Source of the DNA: Flavobacteriaceae bacterium UBA5950
Lineage (GTDB): Bacteria > Bacteroidota > Bacteroidia > Flavobacteriales > Flavobacteriaceae
Assembly (NCBI GenBank): GCA_002430545.1
Contig: DJCM01000021.1
Span: 833 to 22,439, forward strand
Reading direction: 5' to 3'
Length of the DNA stretch: 21,607 nucleotides
Each line of letters starts with the position of its first letter. Position 1 is the stretch's first letter. Shown in pieces: positions 1-8,461 of the stretch. The position numbers and the translations under genes were made by a program. Under the pieces are notes generated by a model. That model was given only the letters and a program-made list of their open reading frames with translations. It was not told the DNA's origin and did not search any database.

Positions 1-27
1 ACTATGCAAATATTTATGATAGAAATA

Positions 28-2487
28 TCAGGATGAATTATTTTTCCTTCGCATGCGATTAAAGTCAATCAAGTAGTTTATCCGTAGCGAAAATTGGTGT
101 TGGGTGGTTTGATAAAAAAGATTGTCTAAGCTTCCTGAATAATCCAGTTCCGTAGCCGTGTCTCTATTGAACAATTGGTTTCGGTACAACAACACCAAAT
201 TACTTCCTGGGGCAAACCACCACTCAAAATTAATGTCAAGGTTCCAGATGTTGAAGTTTGTGTCTGGATCAAAATCTAAAATTGAAAAGTCTGTTGCGGT
301 TCGTCTTCCGTCTTCTTTTAGTCGAAACAGAGTCTGGTCGTATTTGGCTCTACTCCAATAGTTTCTTAGTCTTAAGTTAATCCATTTCTTATTATCAAAA
401 AAGTAGCTAAGGTTAATGTTGTTTTCCACAGATCGAATATCTCTTCTGCCAAAAAAAATATCTTGATTTATTGTTTTAAGATATCCCACATCATCTTTAA
501 AATTAAGATGGTTAGACTTTAATGCGAGTGAAAATTGCTCTGAAAAACGATAAAGCGTAGATAAATTAAGTCTGTTTTGAGATTTCTGTTCTTCAAAATC
601 TTCTTTGAAATAAGCAAAGTTGTTCCATTGAATCCGATATGAGAAATCTTTGTTTTTATTGGATTTCATCACAAGCTTTGCTTGGAAATTCTCAGGTTCT
701 TCTATGAAGCGGTTTATTGTTCTGGGTTTGTCATAATCTCTTGTTCTTGATGAGTAAGCAAAATCAGCTTCAAAAACCATTAAATTTTGTGTTGAGAAAT
801 CATTTCCAAATCTTAAACCCCATAACTTTCTATCAGAAGAGTGAAATGTACGAGTATCATGAAACCATAAATAGTTACTGTAATTTCTAAGAAAGCCGTA
901 TTCTTTAAAAATCTGATAGCTTATTCTAGATGAAAACCTCTGATGATCTAAAAAATTAAAATATCCCAACTCATTCTGTTTGTAATGTTTATCTACACCC
1001 CACCAGCTGACATCGTATCTAAAATTCCCTTTGAGTTCACTGAAACTAATACCAGACCTAAATCCATTTTTACTATTTTCTGCTGGTGTTTTACTACCAA
1101 AAGCTTTTACCTTAATGTTGAAGCCTCTATTGTCATCAAACAAGTTTGCTACAAATGCAACATTGTTTCCATACAAACCATCACCTCCAGTTTTATTAGT
1201 ATTTAGAAGGCTAATCGATGAGTAGTCATTCAAAAGTTGCTGAGATAATGAAAGTACATTGTAGTTTACTAAAGGCTGTATGGTTTGTTTTCTTCTTTGA
1301 TTTGAAGATGAGTTTTGGATTTTAGCTTCAACCTTGTCAGTTGTGGCATTTAGGAAACCTATGCTTAGATTTTTGTTTGTTGTTCCAGTTACTTTAATCG
1401 TATTTAATAGTTGTGGGGTGTCATCAAAATAATAAACCTGCTCATCATTGTCTAATAAATCATTTCCTACTGGTACTTTTTCTCCAATCCTTCGACTGTA
1501 AAAAAACGATCCACCACCCATATCACCATCTGCGATCTTAAACAGGGTTGCACTTTCGGTAAAAAAAGCTCTGTTTTCAGAGAACTCTTGCTCAAAAGGC
1601 CCCAGATTTAGTTCTACATTATCAAAGGCAACTTGGCCAAAATCTGGAATCAGAGATGCGTCTAAAGTAAAACTGCTACTTAACCCATATTTTAAGTCCA
1701 TACCAGCTGTATAAGAAGCCGCAGGCCCTAGTCCTTTTTGTAAATTAATGGATGACTGTAAATAGGGATAAAAAAACAGCCTTACTGGGGGGCTAATATT
1801 ATTTATTCCCATGAGCGTTCCATTAGATTCATGATACTCCAACTCATTAACATTGACTGGGCTCCAAACATAGGTTTCATCTAAACTTTCAATTTTTCTA
1901 CCAAAGTTCAACCCCCATAGTTGTATCTCTTTTTCTGGAAATCGAAGTGCACTGTAAGGGATTACCATTTCTAGACTCCACCCTTCTGAGCTGATATGTG
2001 CTTTGGCATCAAATACAGTATCGTATAAAAAATCGTCTGACTCAATGGATCCAGATGAATATACATCACCAACTGTGCCAGCACTTGTTATCTGAAAACC
2101 AAAAAAGTTTAAATCGTCGTTATATGTATTAAAGGTCACAAAAAAAGTCTCTGCATTTACATCCCAGATATCATCACGTTGACTAAATTCTTTAGGCATC
2201 TTGTCTGGATTTGGATGGTTGAGAATAGCACCGACATAAATCGCATCTTGGTCGTATCCTACATATGCTGTGGTCTCATATTCTTTGGGTACATTCTTAC
2301 CTTGACGTGTTTCAGGCCATATCAATGTGAAGTCGGTAGCAGGGTCTAAATCTTTCCATATTTCATCTGAAAGAATTCCATCAATAACGGGTGCGTTTTT
2401 TACAAGAGATGCCTCTAAGCTTTTGGATACTTGCGCATTAATGATAATATGAAACACTAAAAAAACTGTAACAAATATATGCCTCAC
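28..2487 (-). CDS. DUF5916 outer-membrane protein with N-terminal CBM9-like domain
   Basis: This 819-residue protein has a signal peptide (about residues 1-18, cut after INA). A family 9 carbohydrate-binding-like beta-sandwich follows (about 25-240; it opens with the typical PVIDGILSDEIW). The rest is a long aromatic-rich stretch of alternating strands resembling an outer-membrane beta-barrel. The segment DFGQVAFDNVELNLGPFEQE is typical of the DUF5916 family of Bacteroidota. The family's function is not established; binding or passage of a glycan or other ligand at the surface is inference only. The start is GTG at 2487. No in-frame ATG lies nearby upstream, and the next internal methionine falls inside the sandwich domain, so GTG is the only start that keeps the signal peptide. 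It lies behind the tRNA terminator with its own promoter-like box, so it is probably a separate unit. Nothing suggests truncation; 27 bases remain downstream in the window. Confidence 0.85.
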   Translation of the reverse strand: MRHIFVTVFLVFHIIINAQVSKSLEASLVKNAPVIDGILSDEIWKDLDPATDFTLIWPETRQGKNVPKEYETTAYVGYDQDAIYVGAILNHPNPDKMPKEFSQRDDIWDVNAETFFVTFNTYNDDLNFFGFQITSAGTVGDVYSSGSIESDDFLYDTVFDAKAHISSEGWSLEMVIPYSALRFPEKEIQLWGLNFGRKIESLDETYVWSPVNVNELEYHESNGTLMGINNISPPVRLFFYPYLQSSINLQKGLGPAASYTAGMDLKYGLSSSFTLDASLIPDFGQVAFDNVELNLGPFEQEFSENRAFFTESATLFKIADGDMGGGSFFYSRRIGEKVPVGNDLLDNDEQVYYFDDTPQLLNTIKVTGTTNKNLSIGFLNATTDKVEAKIQNSSSNQRRKQTIQPLVNYNVLSLSQQLLNDYSSISLLNTNKTGGDGLYGNNVAFVANLFDDNRGFNIKVKAFGSKTPAENSKNGFRSGISFSELKGNFRYDVSWWGVDKHYKQNELGYFNFLDHQRFSSRISYQIFKEYGFLRNYSNYLWFHDTRTFHSSDRKLWGLRFGNDFSTQNLMVFEADFAYSSRTRDYDKPRTINRFIEEPENFQAKLVMKSNKNKDFSYRIQWNNFAYFKEDFEEQKSQNRLNLSTLYRFSEQFSLALKSNHLNFKDDVGYLKTINQDIFFGRRDIRSVENNINLSYFFDNKKWINLRLRNYWSRAKYDQTLFRLKEDGRRTATDFSILDFDPDTNFNIWNLDINFEWWFAPGSNLVLLYRNQLFNRDTATELDYSGSLDNLFYQTTQHQFSLRINYLIDFNRMRRKNNSS

Positions 2488-2507
2488 AAAACATGAATTT
2501 TGATACC

Positions 2508-2515
2508 CAAAAGTA
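2508..2515 (-). promoter_or_regulatory. Candidate -7 box (TACTTTTG) for the DUF5916 gene
   Basis: On the minus strand the sequence TACTTTTG matches the Bacteroidota -7 consensus TAnnTTTG exactly. It lies 20 nt upstream of the GTG start. No clear TTG -33 element lies at the expected spacing, only a T-rich TTTTC about 15-19 nt upstream. The rest of 2488-2613 is AT-rich and shows no other gene or site. Confidence 0.45.
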
Positions 2516-2613
2516 AATGAAAGGTCATTGAAAATAGCATATCATTCATTTAAAAATAATTATCCTCGGTATTTTTGGCTTTTTATTCTAAAACAAGATT
2601 AAATCTCAAACAT

Positions 2614-2650
2614 AAAAAAAGGAGAACCAATCGCTGTGAATCAATCCTCC
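2614..2650 (-). terminator. Intrinsic terminator downstream of tRNA-Arg
   Basis: Read on the minus strand, GGAGGATTGATT (12 nt), a 6-nt loop CACAGC and GATTGGTTCTCC form a 12-bp stem, followed directly by seven T residues. Five of the 12 pairs are G-U, so the hairpin is continuous only in minus-strand RNA; on the plus strand these become A-C mismatches. It starts 7 nt after the tRNA 3' end. It should end the tRNA transcript and any read-through from the division cluster. Confidence 0.8.
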
Positions 2651-2657
2651 GATTGCG

Positions 2658-2731
2658 TGACCCAGGGAGGATTCGAACCCCCAACCCTCAGAGCCGAAAT
2701 CTGATATTCTATCCAGTTGAACTACTGGGCC
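2658..2731 (-). tRNA. tRNA-Arg, anticodon UCG (reads CGA)
   Basis: A complete 74-nt cloverleaf can be drawn by hand. The 7-bp acceptor stem is GGCCCAG with CTGGGTC, containing one G-U pair. The D-arm is GTTC/GAAT, the anticodon stem TCAGA/TCTGA with loop TTTCGGC, the variable region GGGTT, and the T-arm GGGGG-TTCGAAT-CCTCC. Loop positions 34-36 are TCG (plus-strand 2695-2697), with U33 and G37 in place. A20 in the D-loop and discriminator A73 agree with arginine identity. CCA is not encoded. It lies 45 nt behind the yqeY-like gene and 7 nt before a terminator. A weak box TACATTCG (2742-2749, minus) lies just upstream, so it may have its own promoter or be cut from dcw read-through. Confidence 0.93.
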
Positions 2732-2776
2732 TTTGCAATTGCGAATGTAATAACTTTCACAACAATAGCCCTAATC

Positions 2777-3226
2777 TTAACCCAGGCGCCTTTTAACAAT
2801 CTCAGCAATAAGTTTTCCATCTGATTGACCAGCCAATTGCTTATTCGCAATACCCATGACTTTACCCATGTCTTTGATCGTTGTAGCACCAACTTTTTCA
2901 ATAACCCCATCAATTACTTTTTCTACCGCCGACACAGACAACTGCTCAGGTAAAAACTGACTGATGACTTCTATTTGAGCTTCTTCTGGCTCTGCCAAAT
3001 CATCGCGCCCCTGCTCCCTAAAAATTGATGCGCTCTCTTTGCGCTGCTTGACCAGTTTCTGCAACAATTTGGTGATTTCACTATCATCAGGAGTTTCCTT
3101 TGCGCCTGACTGTGTTTGCAATAACAATATCGCTGATTTGATCGCTCGTAGCGACTCCAAAGCAACAGTATTTTTTTCACGCATTGCCTCTTTAAGTTTG
3201 GTGTTTAATTCGTCTTGAAAGCTCAT
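2777..3226 (-). CDS. GatB/YqeY domain protein
   Basis: This 149-residue, mostly helical soluble protein matches the YqeY family, stand-alone relatives of the C-terminal tRNA-binding domain of GatB, the amidotransferase subunit B. Family features visible are the start MSFQDELNTKLKEAMREKN, the central RKESASIFREQGRDDLAEPE and the C-terminal IKDMGKVMG with GQSDGKLIAEIVKRRL. Length is normal for the family (about 150). Its cellular role is not settled; tRNA binding is inferred from the GatB relationship. The ATG at 3224-3226 is 2 nt after the ftsZ stop, so it is almost certainly translated with the division operon as its last protein gene. A tRNA gene follows 45 nt later. Confidence 0.88.
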   Translation of the reverse strand: MSFQDELNTKLKEAMREKNTVALESLRAIKSAILLLQTQSGAKETPDDSEITKLLQKLVKQRKESASIFREQGRDDLAEPEEAQIEVISQFLPEQLSVSAVEKVIDGVIEKVGATTIKDMGKVMGIANKQLAGQSDGKLIAEIVKRRLG

Positions 3227-3228
3227 AA

Positions 3229-5085
3229 TTAATCTACATTATCGTGTAAAAAGGAGTTATTTGTTCGAATTCGTGTTTCATCACTCGAATCGGTTTCAAC
3301 CGACAATCGAGATAGACTATTGTCGTCGTTCATGTCGACCTGTGCCCTTTTGTAAGCTGGTTCGTTTTCAAGCTCATCAATTCGATTGGTTGTGAATTTA
3401 TAATTGAATGATTTTAGCTTCTTTCGCCTTTCTTCTGCACGTTGTGCAAGCCCCTGCGTAATCGTGCTATTCATTGGCGTTAACTCCTCTTCTTTTTCCT
3501 CTTCAATCAAAGGTTCTGATGCTACTTCTTCTTTTGGCGTTGGCGTTGGCGTCGCACCTGCTACTTTCTTTTCAGATGCTGGCTCAATATAATCTTCAAG
3601 GTTATATTTTTTGACTTCAGATAGTGTGCTTTCCACATCGGTTTGAACACTAGTTGAGACTGGCTGGCTTTCCTGTGAAACTTGCGTTTTTGGTTCTTCT
3701 TCTAAGTGAAACAATACAGGAACCTCATTTTCTGCTGGCTCCTCTGTTTCGTTCGTCTCCTCAATAGGTCGATCAAGTGGGCTAGGCTCTGCCTCAACAA
3801 CCTCATGATCTATGACATCCATTTCATTGACTTGACTTGGTAATTCATGAATAATAAACTCTTGTTCATCTTGAATTGGCTCATGTATCGGCTCTGGAAT
3901 TTCTTCATATTGAACCTCTATCGATCGAATAACATCTGTGGTTTTCACAAGCTCGTCCTCTTGGGAGTTGTCTTCCTTTGTTTGCGTGATTCCCGAAAAC
4001 AAATTAGCCTCGTCTGTGTCACCCTCAAGCTTGTGCACTACTGTTTGTTCGTCGCTCAGCGTATGAATAATTTTCTTGGGATCAGCATGTATAATCTCGT
4101 CCTGCTGTTCGATATCAAACCCTGTTGCAATTACAGTTACCGAAATATCTTCATCCAATGACGCATCCTCCCCTATTCCCATAATGATGTTTGCACCATG
4201 ACCAGCCTCACGCTGTATATGTTCGTTTATGATGCCTATTTCATCGATGGTTACTTCATCACGACCAGAAACAACGAGCAGTAGTACATTTTTTGCCCCA
4301 ATGATTTTATTGTCATTCAGCAGTGGTGAATCGAGGGCTTTGGCTACTGCCTCCTCACCACGATTAGGTCCTGTTGCAGTTGCAGATCCCATGATTGCTG
4401 TTCCACTGTCAGCCAACACTGTTTTGGCATCTCTAAGGTCTATGTTTTGGGTGTAGTGATGGGTGATTACCTCAGCAATTCCTCGTGAGGCATTTGCAAG
4501 TACCTCATCTGCTTTTGCGAATCCTTGCTTAAACCCAAGATCACCATACACCTCTCGAAGCTTGTTATTGTTAATCACAATAATTGAATCGACAAACTTT
4601 CTGAGCTTTTCCAACCCAACCTCTGCTTGATCGTTGCGTGTCTTCCCTTCAAATTGGAAAGGCATAGTCACGATTCCAACAGTCAGAATTCCCATATCAC
4701 GAGCCATTTTTGCAATGACTGGCGCTGCACCTGTGCCAGTTCCGCCACCCATTCCAGCTGTGATGAAAATCATTTTGGTATTGGTCGCAAGCATGCGCGA
4801 AAGCTCATCTACACTTTCAATTGCAGATCGCTCCCCTATCTCTGGATTTGCACCAGCTCCCAAACCCTCGGTGAGTGATACTCCCAGTTGAATTTTGTTG
4901 GGAACAGGGCTATTTTGTAAGGCTTGAGCATCTGTGTTACAAGCGACAAAATCAACCCCTTTGATGCCTAAATGATACATGTAATTTACCGCATTGCTAC
5001 CACCTCCACCAACGCCAATGACCTTGATGACGTTGCTTTGGTTTTTTGGTAAATCAAAATCTATTTTCTGATAATCTAATTCCAT
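3229..5085 (-). CDS. ftsZ: Cell division protein FtsZ
   Basis: FtsZ is the tubulin-like GTPase that forms the cytokinetic ring under the membrane. The GTP-binding glycine loops are VIGVGGGGSNAVN (residues 22-34) and the tubulin signature GGGTGTG at 113-119. The T7 synergy loop NIDLRDA (214-220) supplies acidic residues that hydrolyse GTP in the next subunit. The globular domain ends near 330. A very acidic, proline-rich, low-complexity linker of about 270 residues follows, then a basic and polar end finishing NNSFLHDNVD, the likely partner-binding tail. At 618 residues it is far longer than E. coli FtsZ (383), as expected in Bacteroidota. The linker contains a TPTPTP run (507-512) coded by a perfect hexamer repeat. 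The ATG start is 10 nt after ftsA, the largest gap in the cluster. Confidence 0.97.
   Translation of the reverse strand: MELDYQKIDFDLPKNQSNVIKVIGVGGGGSNAVNYMYHLGIKGVDFVACNTDAQALQNSPVPNKIQLGVSLTEGLGAGANPEIGERSAIESVDELSRMLATNTKMIFITAGMGGGTGTGAAPVIAKMARDMGILTVGIVTMPFQFEGKTRNDQAEVGLEKLRKFVDSIIVINNNKLREVYGDLGFKQGFAKADEVLANASRGIAEVITHHYTQNIDLRDAKTVLADSGTAIMGSATATGPNRGEEAVAKALDSPLLNDNKIIGAKNVLLLVVSGRDEVTIDEIGIINEHIQREAGHGANIIMGIGEDASLDEDISVTVIATGFDIEQQDEIIHADPKKIIHTLSDEQTVVHKLEGDTDEANLFSGITQTKEDNSQEDELVKTTDVIRSIEVQYEEIPEPIHEPIQDEQEFIIHELPSQVNEMDVIDHEVVEAEPSPLDRPIEETNETEEPAENEVPVLFHLEEEPKTQVSQESQPVSTSVQTDVESTLSEVKKYNLEDYIEPASEKKVAGATPTPTPKEEVASEPLIEEEKEEELTPMNSTITQGLAQRAEERRKKLKSFNYKFTTNRIDELENEPAYKRAQVDMNDDNSLSRLSVETDSSDETRIRTNNSFLHDNVD
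3535..3552. repeat. Hexanucleotide tandem repeat inside ftsZ
   Basis: Three perfect copies of TGGCGT (ACGCCA on the coding strand) encode Thr-Pro three times at residues 507-512 of the FtsZ linker. Because the unit is 6 bp, copy-number change would alter linker length without a frameshift. Confidence 0.8.
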
Positions 5086-5095
5086 TGGTGCTTAT

Positions 5096-6409
5096 TTATT
5101 CTGCGTTATCTAAAAATTCTCGAATTCCTTCTGTAAAGCGATCAAAAATTGACCTCCTCTTTTTTACTTCATGATTTTCTGAAGCATCGCCAGTTGATGA
5201 CTCTTCACCATCATATGTTTCATCTTCTATTTCCTCAAATGCACTCATTTGCTCTACTGCCTTCATCACCAGCCCAACAGCTGTTGAGAACATTGGACTA
5301 GCAGTAGATTCTGCATGCTCATCCCCTGCTAAATGCTCGTTTGGAAACCCGATCCGAGTATCCATCCCTGTGATGTATTCAACCAGTTGTTTGAGGTGCT
5401 TGAGCTGACTGCCACCTCCTGTTAAAACAATACCAGCAATCAGTTTTTTCTTTTGCTCCTCATGCCCATAGTTTTTAATTTCTGCATAAACACTTTCGAT
5501 AATCTCTGTCACACGAGCATGAATGATTTTGGAAAGGTTTTTTAATGTAATTTCTTTTGGATCACGACCACGAAGCCCTGGAATGGCAACAATTTCGTTG
5601 TCTTTATTCTCACCAGGCCATGCAGAACCAAATTTTGTTTTCAAAAGCTCTGCTTGTTTTTCAATAATGGAGCAACCCTCTTTGATGTCCTCAGTTATGA
5701 TGTTTCCACCAAAAGGAATAACGGAGGTATGACGAATAATACCATCCTTAAAAATGGCAAGATCTGTTGTTCCACCACCAATATCTATCAGTGCAACCCC
5801 TGCCTCTTTTTCCTCTTTACTCAACACTGCAGACGACGACGCTAAGGGCTCTAAAGTAATCCCACCAAACTCTAGGCCAGCAGATTTTACACACCTAGCA
5901 ATGTTTCGAATCGATGACATTTGACCTACAACCACATGGAAATTGGCCTCTAATCGTGCGCCATACATCCCAATTGGTTCTTTAATTTCTGATTGCCCAT
6001 CGACCTTGAACTCTTGTGGGAGAACATGGATAATTTCTTCTCCAGGAAGCATCACAAGTTTATACACCTGATTGATAAGTTCCTCTACATCAGATTCTTG
6101 AATGACCTCTTCTGGGTTTGGTCTTGTGATATAATCACTGTGCTGAAGGCTTCGTATGTGTTGCCCAGCGATGCCAACAACCACCTCGCTGATGGTCTCA
6201 CCAGATGCTGTTTCAGCCTCTTGCACAGCAGCTTGAATCGATTGAATCGTTTGGGTGATATTGTTCACCACACCTCTATGAACACCTAAACTTTCGGATT
6301 TACCTGCACCGATGATTTTGAGCTTTCCATACTCGTTTTTACGTCCAAGCATGGCTACAATCTTTGTTGTTCCAATGTCTAGTCCAACACCTTTATTTTC
6401 TCGCTTCAT
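5096..6409 (-). CDS. ftsA: Cell division protein FtsA
   Basis: FtsA is the actin-like ATPase that tethers FtsZ filaments to the inner membrane and recruits later division proteins. The phosphate-1 motif is LDIGTTKIVAM (10-20). The phosphate-2 motif appears as ALIDIGGGTTDLAIFKDG, and the adenosine motif as AGIVLTGGGSQLKHL. The 1C domain inserted into the actin fold is present in the segment HSDYITRPNPEEVIQESDVE and onward. The C-terminus has a low-complexity acidic spacer and then RRSIFDRFTEGIREFLDN, a plausible amphipathic membrane-targeting helix. The length of 437 is near normal. The ATG overlaps the ftsQ stop by 4 nt (ATGA) and ftsZ follows after 10 nt, so FtsA and FtsZ are made from one message. 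Confidence 0.96.
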   Translation of the reverse strand: MKRENKGVGLDIGTTKIVAMLGRKNEYGKLKIIGAGKSESLGVHRGVVNNITQTIQSIQAAVQEAETASGETISEVVVGIAGQHIRSLQHSDYITRPNPEEVIQESDVEELINQVYKLVMLPGEEIIHVLPQEFKVDGQSEIKEPIGMYGARLEANFHVVVGQMSSIRNIARCVKSAGLEFGGITLEPLASSSAVLSKEEKEAGVALIDIGGGTTDLAIFKDGIIRHTSVIPFGGNIITEDIKEGCSIIEKQAELLKTKFGSAWPGENKDNEIVAIPGLRGRDPKEITLKNLSKIIHARVTEIIESVYAEIKNYGHEEQKKKLIAGIVLTGGGSQLKHLKQLVEYITGMDTRIGFPNEHLAGDEHAESTASPMFSTAVGLVMKAVEQMSAFEEIEDETYDGEESSTGDASENHEVKKRRSIFDRFTEGIREFLDNAE

Positions 6410-7122
6410 AACGTGTTTCTTTTACAAATAATTTGGTCACTATAATCCAACGCAACTTCGAAATAATCGTCAATGATCCCTTGATCTAAAGCAGCTGCAT
6501 AAAAAGCTTTATATTTTTTAAATTTTGTTTGCATATCATCGACTGATTTGATCTTCAATCGATAATCATGTTCGGCTATGTTCATATAGACCTGATCTCC
6601 AAAATCCTTAATATCAACAATATGTGATGTAAGAAAATTGTCGTTTGCAATGGCAATAGACAGGGATGATAGGGCTTGGTATCGATCGATGTCGGGAGTA
6701 TTGGTGATGATCGGAACCTCTGGATCATGGGTAGGCGAAAGAGGGATCACACTGCCCTCGGAGTCGAGATAAAACTCTGTTTCCCCTTGCACACGCGCCA
6801 CAGGAATCCTCGGAAAAACCTTTATATGAAGCGTATCATCCAATGTTAAAAATGCCTCTGTTTTTTTGATTAAATTGTTTTGCGCAAGTCGCAACTCAAG
6901 ACGATTTAAATTTATTTCAGATTTTCGTTTGCTTGTTGAATCTTTAAAAACAAGTGTCAACATTTTATCAACCGAATCTTTTGATATCATCTGTGGGTAT
7001 TGATCATCCATATGAACAACAAATCCCTGCACTGGTCTTGCTGCATTTCTGTAGGAAGACAGCACAATAGCTCCAAACGATAGAGTGACCCAAAAAGAAA
7101 ATATCAATCCTCTAACCAACAT
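6406..7122 (-). CDS. ftsQ: Cell division protein FtsQ/DivIB
   Basis: This bitopic membrane protein is expected to join the divisome with the FtsL-type subunit and to regulate FtsW-FtsI. One transmembrane helix lies at about residues 5-24 after a very short cytoplasmic end, and the rest faces the periplasm. A POTRA-like segment probably follows the membrane helix. The strands around LHIKVFPRIPVARVQGETEFYL resemble the conserved core of FtsQ, including the region where the bound chain returns (DSEGSVIPLS). At 238 residues it is a little shorter than E. coli FtsQ (276). Sequence similarity in this family is low, so the call rests on topology, the conserved core and position between murC and ftsA. 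It overlaps murC by 11 nt and ftsA by 4 nt. Confidence 0.9.
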   Translation of the reverse strand: MLVRGLIFSFWVTLSFGAIVLSSYRNAARPVQGFVVHMDDQYPQMISKDSVDKMLTLVFKDSTSKRKSEINLNRLELRLAQNNLIKKTEAFLTLDDTLHIKVFPRIPVARVQGETEFYLDSEGSVIPLSPTHDPEVPIITNTPDIDRYQALSSLSIAIANDNFLTSHIVDIKDFGDQVYMNIAEHDYRLKIKSVDDMQTKFKKYKAFYAAALDQGIIDDYFEVALDYSDQIICKRNTL

Positions 7123-8461
7123 ATGACTTTCGTTTTAGATGTTCCACAATTGGTTGAACCTCGTCTGCAATATCCCCTGCACCCATAAACACAACGACGT
7201 CAGGACAAGCGTCAACCACTTTTTCGAGCAATTGGTTTTTTGATACAATTTCTACAGACCCACGCATCTTGTATTGAATCGATTGGCTTGTAATACCAGT
7301 GATTGGCAACTCTCGTGCTGGGTAGATATCGAGCAGCAAGGTGTGATCGAACTGCGATAGGCTTTCTGCAAATCCATCACAAAAGTCTCGCGTCCTCGAA
7401 AACAAATGAGGCTGAAAAACAGCTATTGTTTTGTTAGATGAAGGGTAAAACTCTTGAATCGATTGTGCCATTTGATCGATTTCAGTTGGGTGATGGGCGT
7501 AGTCGTCTATCAGCACACAAGGTTCCTTCATTCGGATACTGAATCGTCTGTCAACCCCTTTAAAACTTTGCAGTGCTTTTGCAATTGCGTTCGGATCGCA
7601 TCCAACAGACAATGCCATTGCTATGGCCACTGTTGCATTCATCAAATTATGCGCACCAGGAAGGCCGAACTGAAGGTTGCGTAACATTTGATCTGTACTG
7701 TAAAAATCAAAAACATAATGCCCATTTTCGATTTTGATGTTTTGCACACGAACATCGGCCTTTGAAGCTGTGCCAAAGGATAAGCCAGAAACCTCAAGAC
7801 CATCTTTTATCCAACGATGATGTGGGTTGGAAACCAATGATGCGAAGGCTTTAAAACTTTCTTCCAAATTTTTTTCATTTTGATAGATATCCAAATGATC
7901 TGCATCCATCGAAGTAATGCATAGTAGATCAGGGTGAAGTTTGAGAAAAGAGCGATCAAATTCATCTGCCTCCACTACCATATGCTCTGTGCCATCGCTA
8001 ATAAAATTCGATCCAAAATTGGTTGATATCCCACCTAAAAAGGCAGTGATCTTTTTGCCACTTTCTCGCAATAGATGTGCAAGAATTGAAGAGGTTGTTG
8101 TTTTTCCATGCGTTCCACCAACAGCCAAACAGTGTATTTCTTTGCTCAACTCGCCAAGTACTTCGGAGCGCTTAAAAATGTCAAAGCCAGTTGATTTGAA
8201 AAATCCAAACTGGGGGGAGTCTTCAGGCATTGCAGGGGTGTAGACAACAGTTGTTTTGCTTTTGTCGGTACATGCTCCTGGTATCCTCTCAACACTGTCG
8301 TGGTGATGCACTATTGCGCCGATTTGAATCAGTTTGTCAGTGATTTCCGATGCGATCCGATCATACCCAAACACGTCGTGACCTTGCTGAACGAAATACT
8401 GCGCTAGGGCTGACATTCCAATCCCTCCAATACCCAAGAAATAAACTTGCTGTTTAATCAT
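7112..8461 (-). CDS. murC: UDP-N-acetylmuramate--L-alanine ligase MurC
   Basis: MurC adds L-alanine to UDP-MurNAc in the cytoplasm using ATP, the first amino-acid step of peptidoglycan precursor synthesis. The N-terminal UDP-binding motif is LGIGGIGMSALAQYF (9-23). The ATP-binding loop is GGTHGKTTTSS (115-125), and the central domain contains VVEADEFDRSFLKLHPD. The C-terminal domain carries DDYAHHPTEI and QPHLFSRT, both characteristic of MurC. The length of 449 matches the family (about 450-490). The ATG start overlaps murG by 8 nt. No ddl gene is fused or follows; the next gene is ftsQ. Confidence 0.97.
   Translation of the reverse strand: MIKQQVYFLGIGGIGMSALAQYFVQQGHDVFGYDRIASEITDKLIQIGAIVHHHDSVERIPGACTDKSKTTVVYTPAMPEDSPQFGFFKSTGFDIFKRSEVLGELSKEIHCLAVGGTHGKTTTSSILAHLLRESGKKITAFLGGISTNFGSNFISDGTEHMVVEADEFDRSFLKLHPDLLCITSMDADHLDIYQNEKNLEESFKAFASLVSNPHHRWIKDGLEVSGLSFGTASKADVRVQNIKIENGHYVFDFYSTDQMLRNLQFGLPGAHNLMNATVAIAMALSVGCDPNAIAKALQSFKGVDRRFSIRMKEPCVLIDDYAHHPTEIDQMAQSIQEFYPSSNKTIAVFQPHLFSRTRDFCDGFAESLSQFDHTLLLDIYPARELPITGITSQSIQYKMRGSVEIVSKNQLLEKVVDACPDVVVFMGAGDIADEVQPIVEHLKRKSYVG

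Noticed and set aside
2722..2913. Open frame on the minus strand (63 codons) across the tRNA edge and the yqeY-like gene
   Set aside because: It is a shifted frame of the yqeY-like gene that runs into the tRNA; no family features.
3847..4161. 104-codon plus-strand open frame opposite ftsZ
   Set aside because: It lies antisense to the low-complexity FtsZ linker, has a biased composition caused by that linker, and no recognisable domain or start signal.
7941..8243. 100-codon plus-strand open frame opposite murC
   Set aside because: Antisense shadow of a strongly conserved murC region; no independent evidence.
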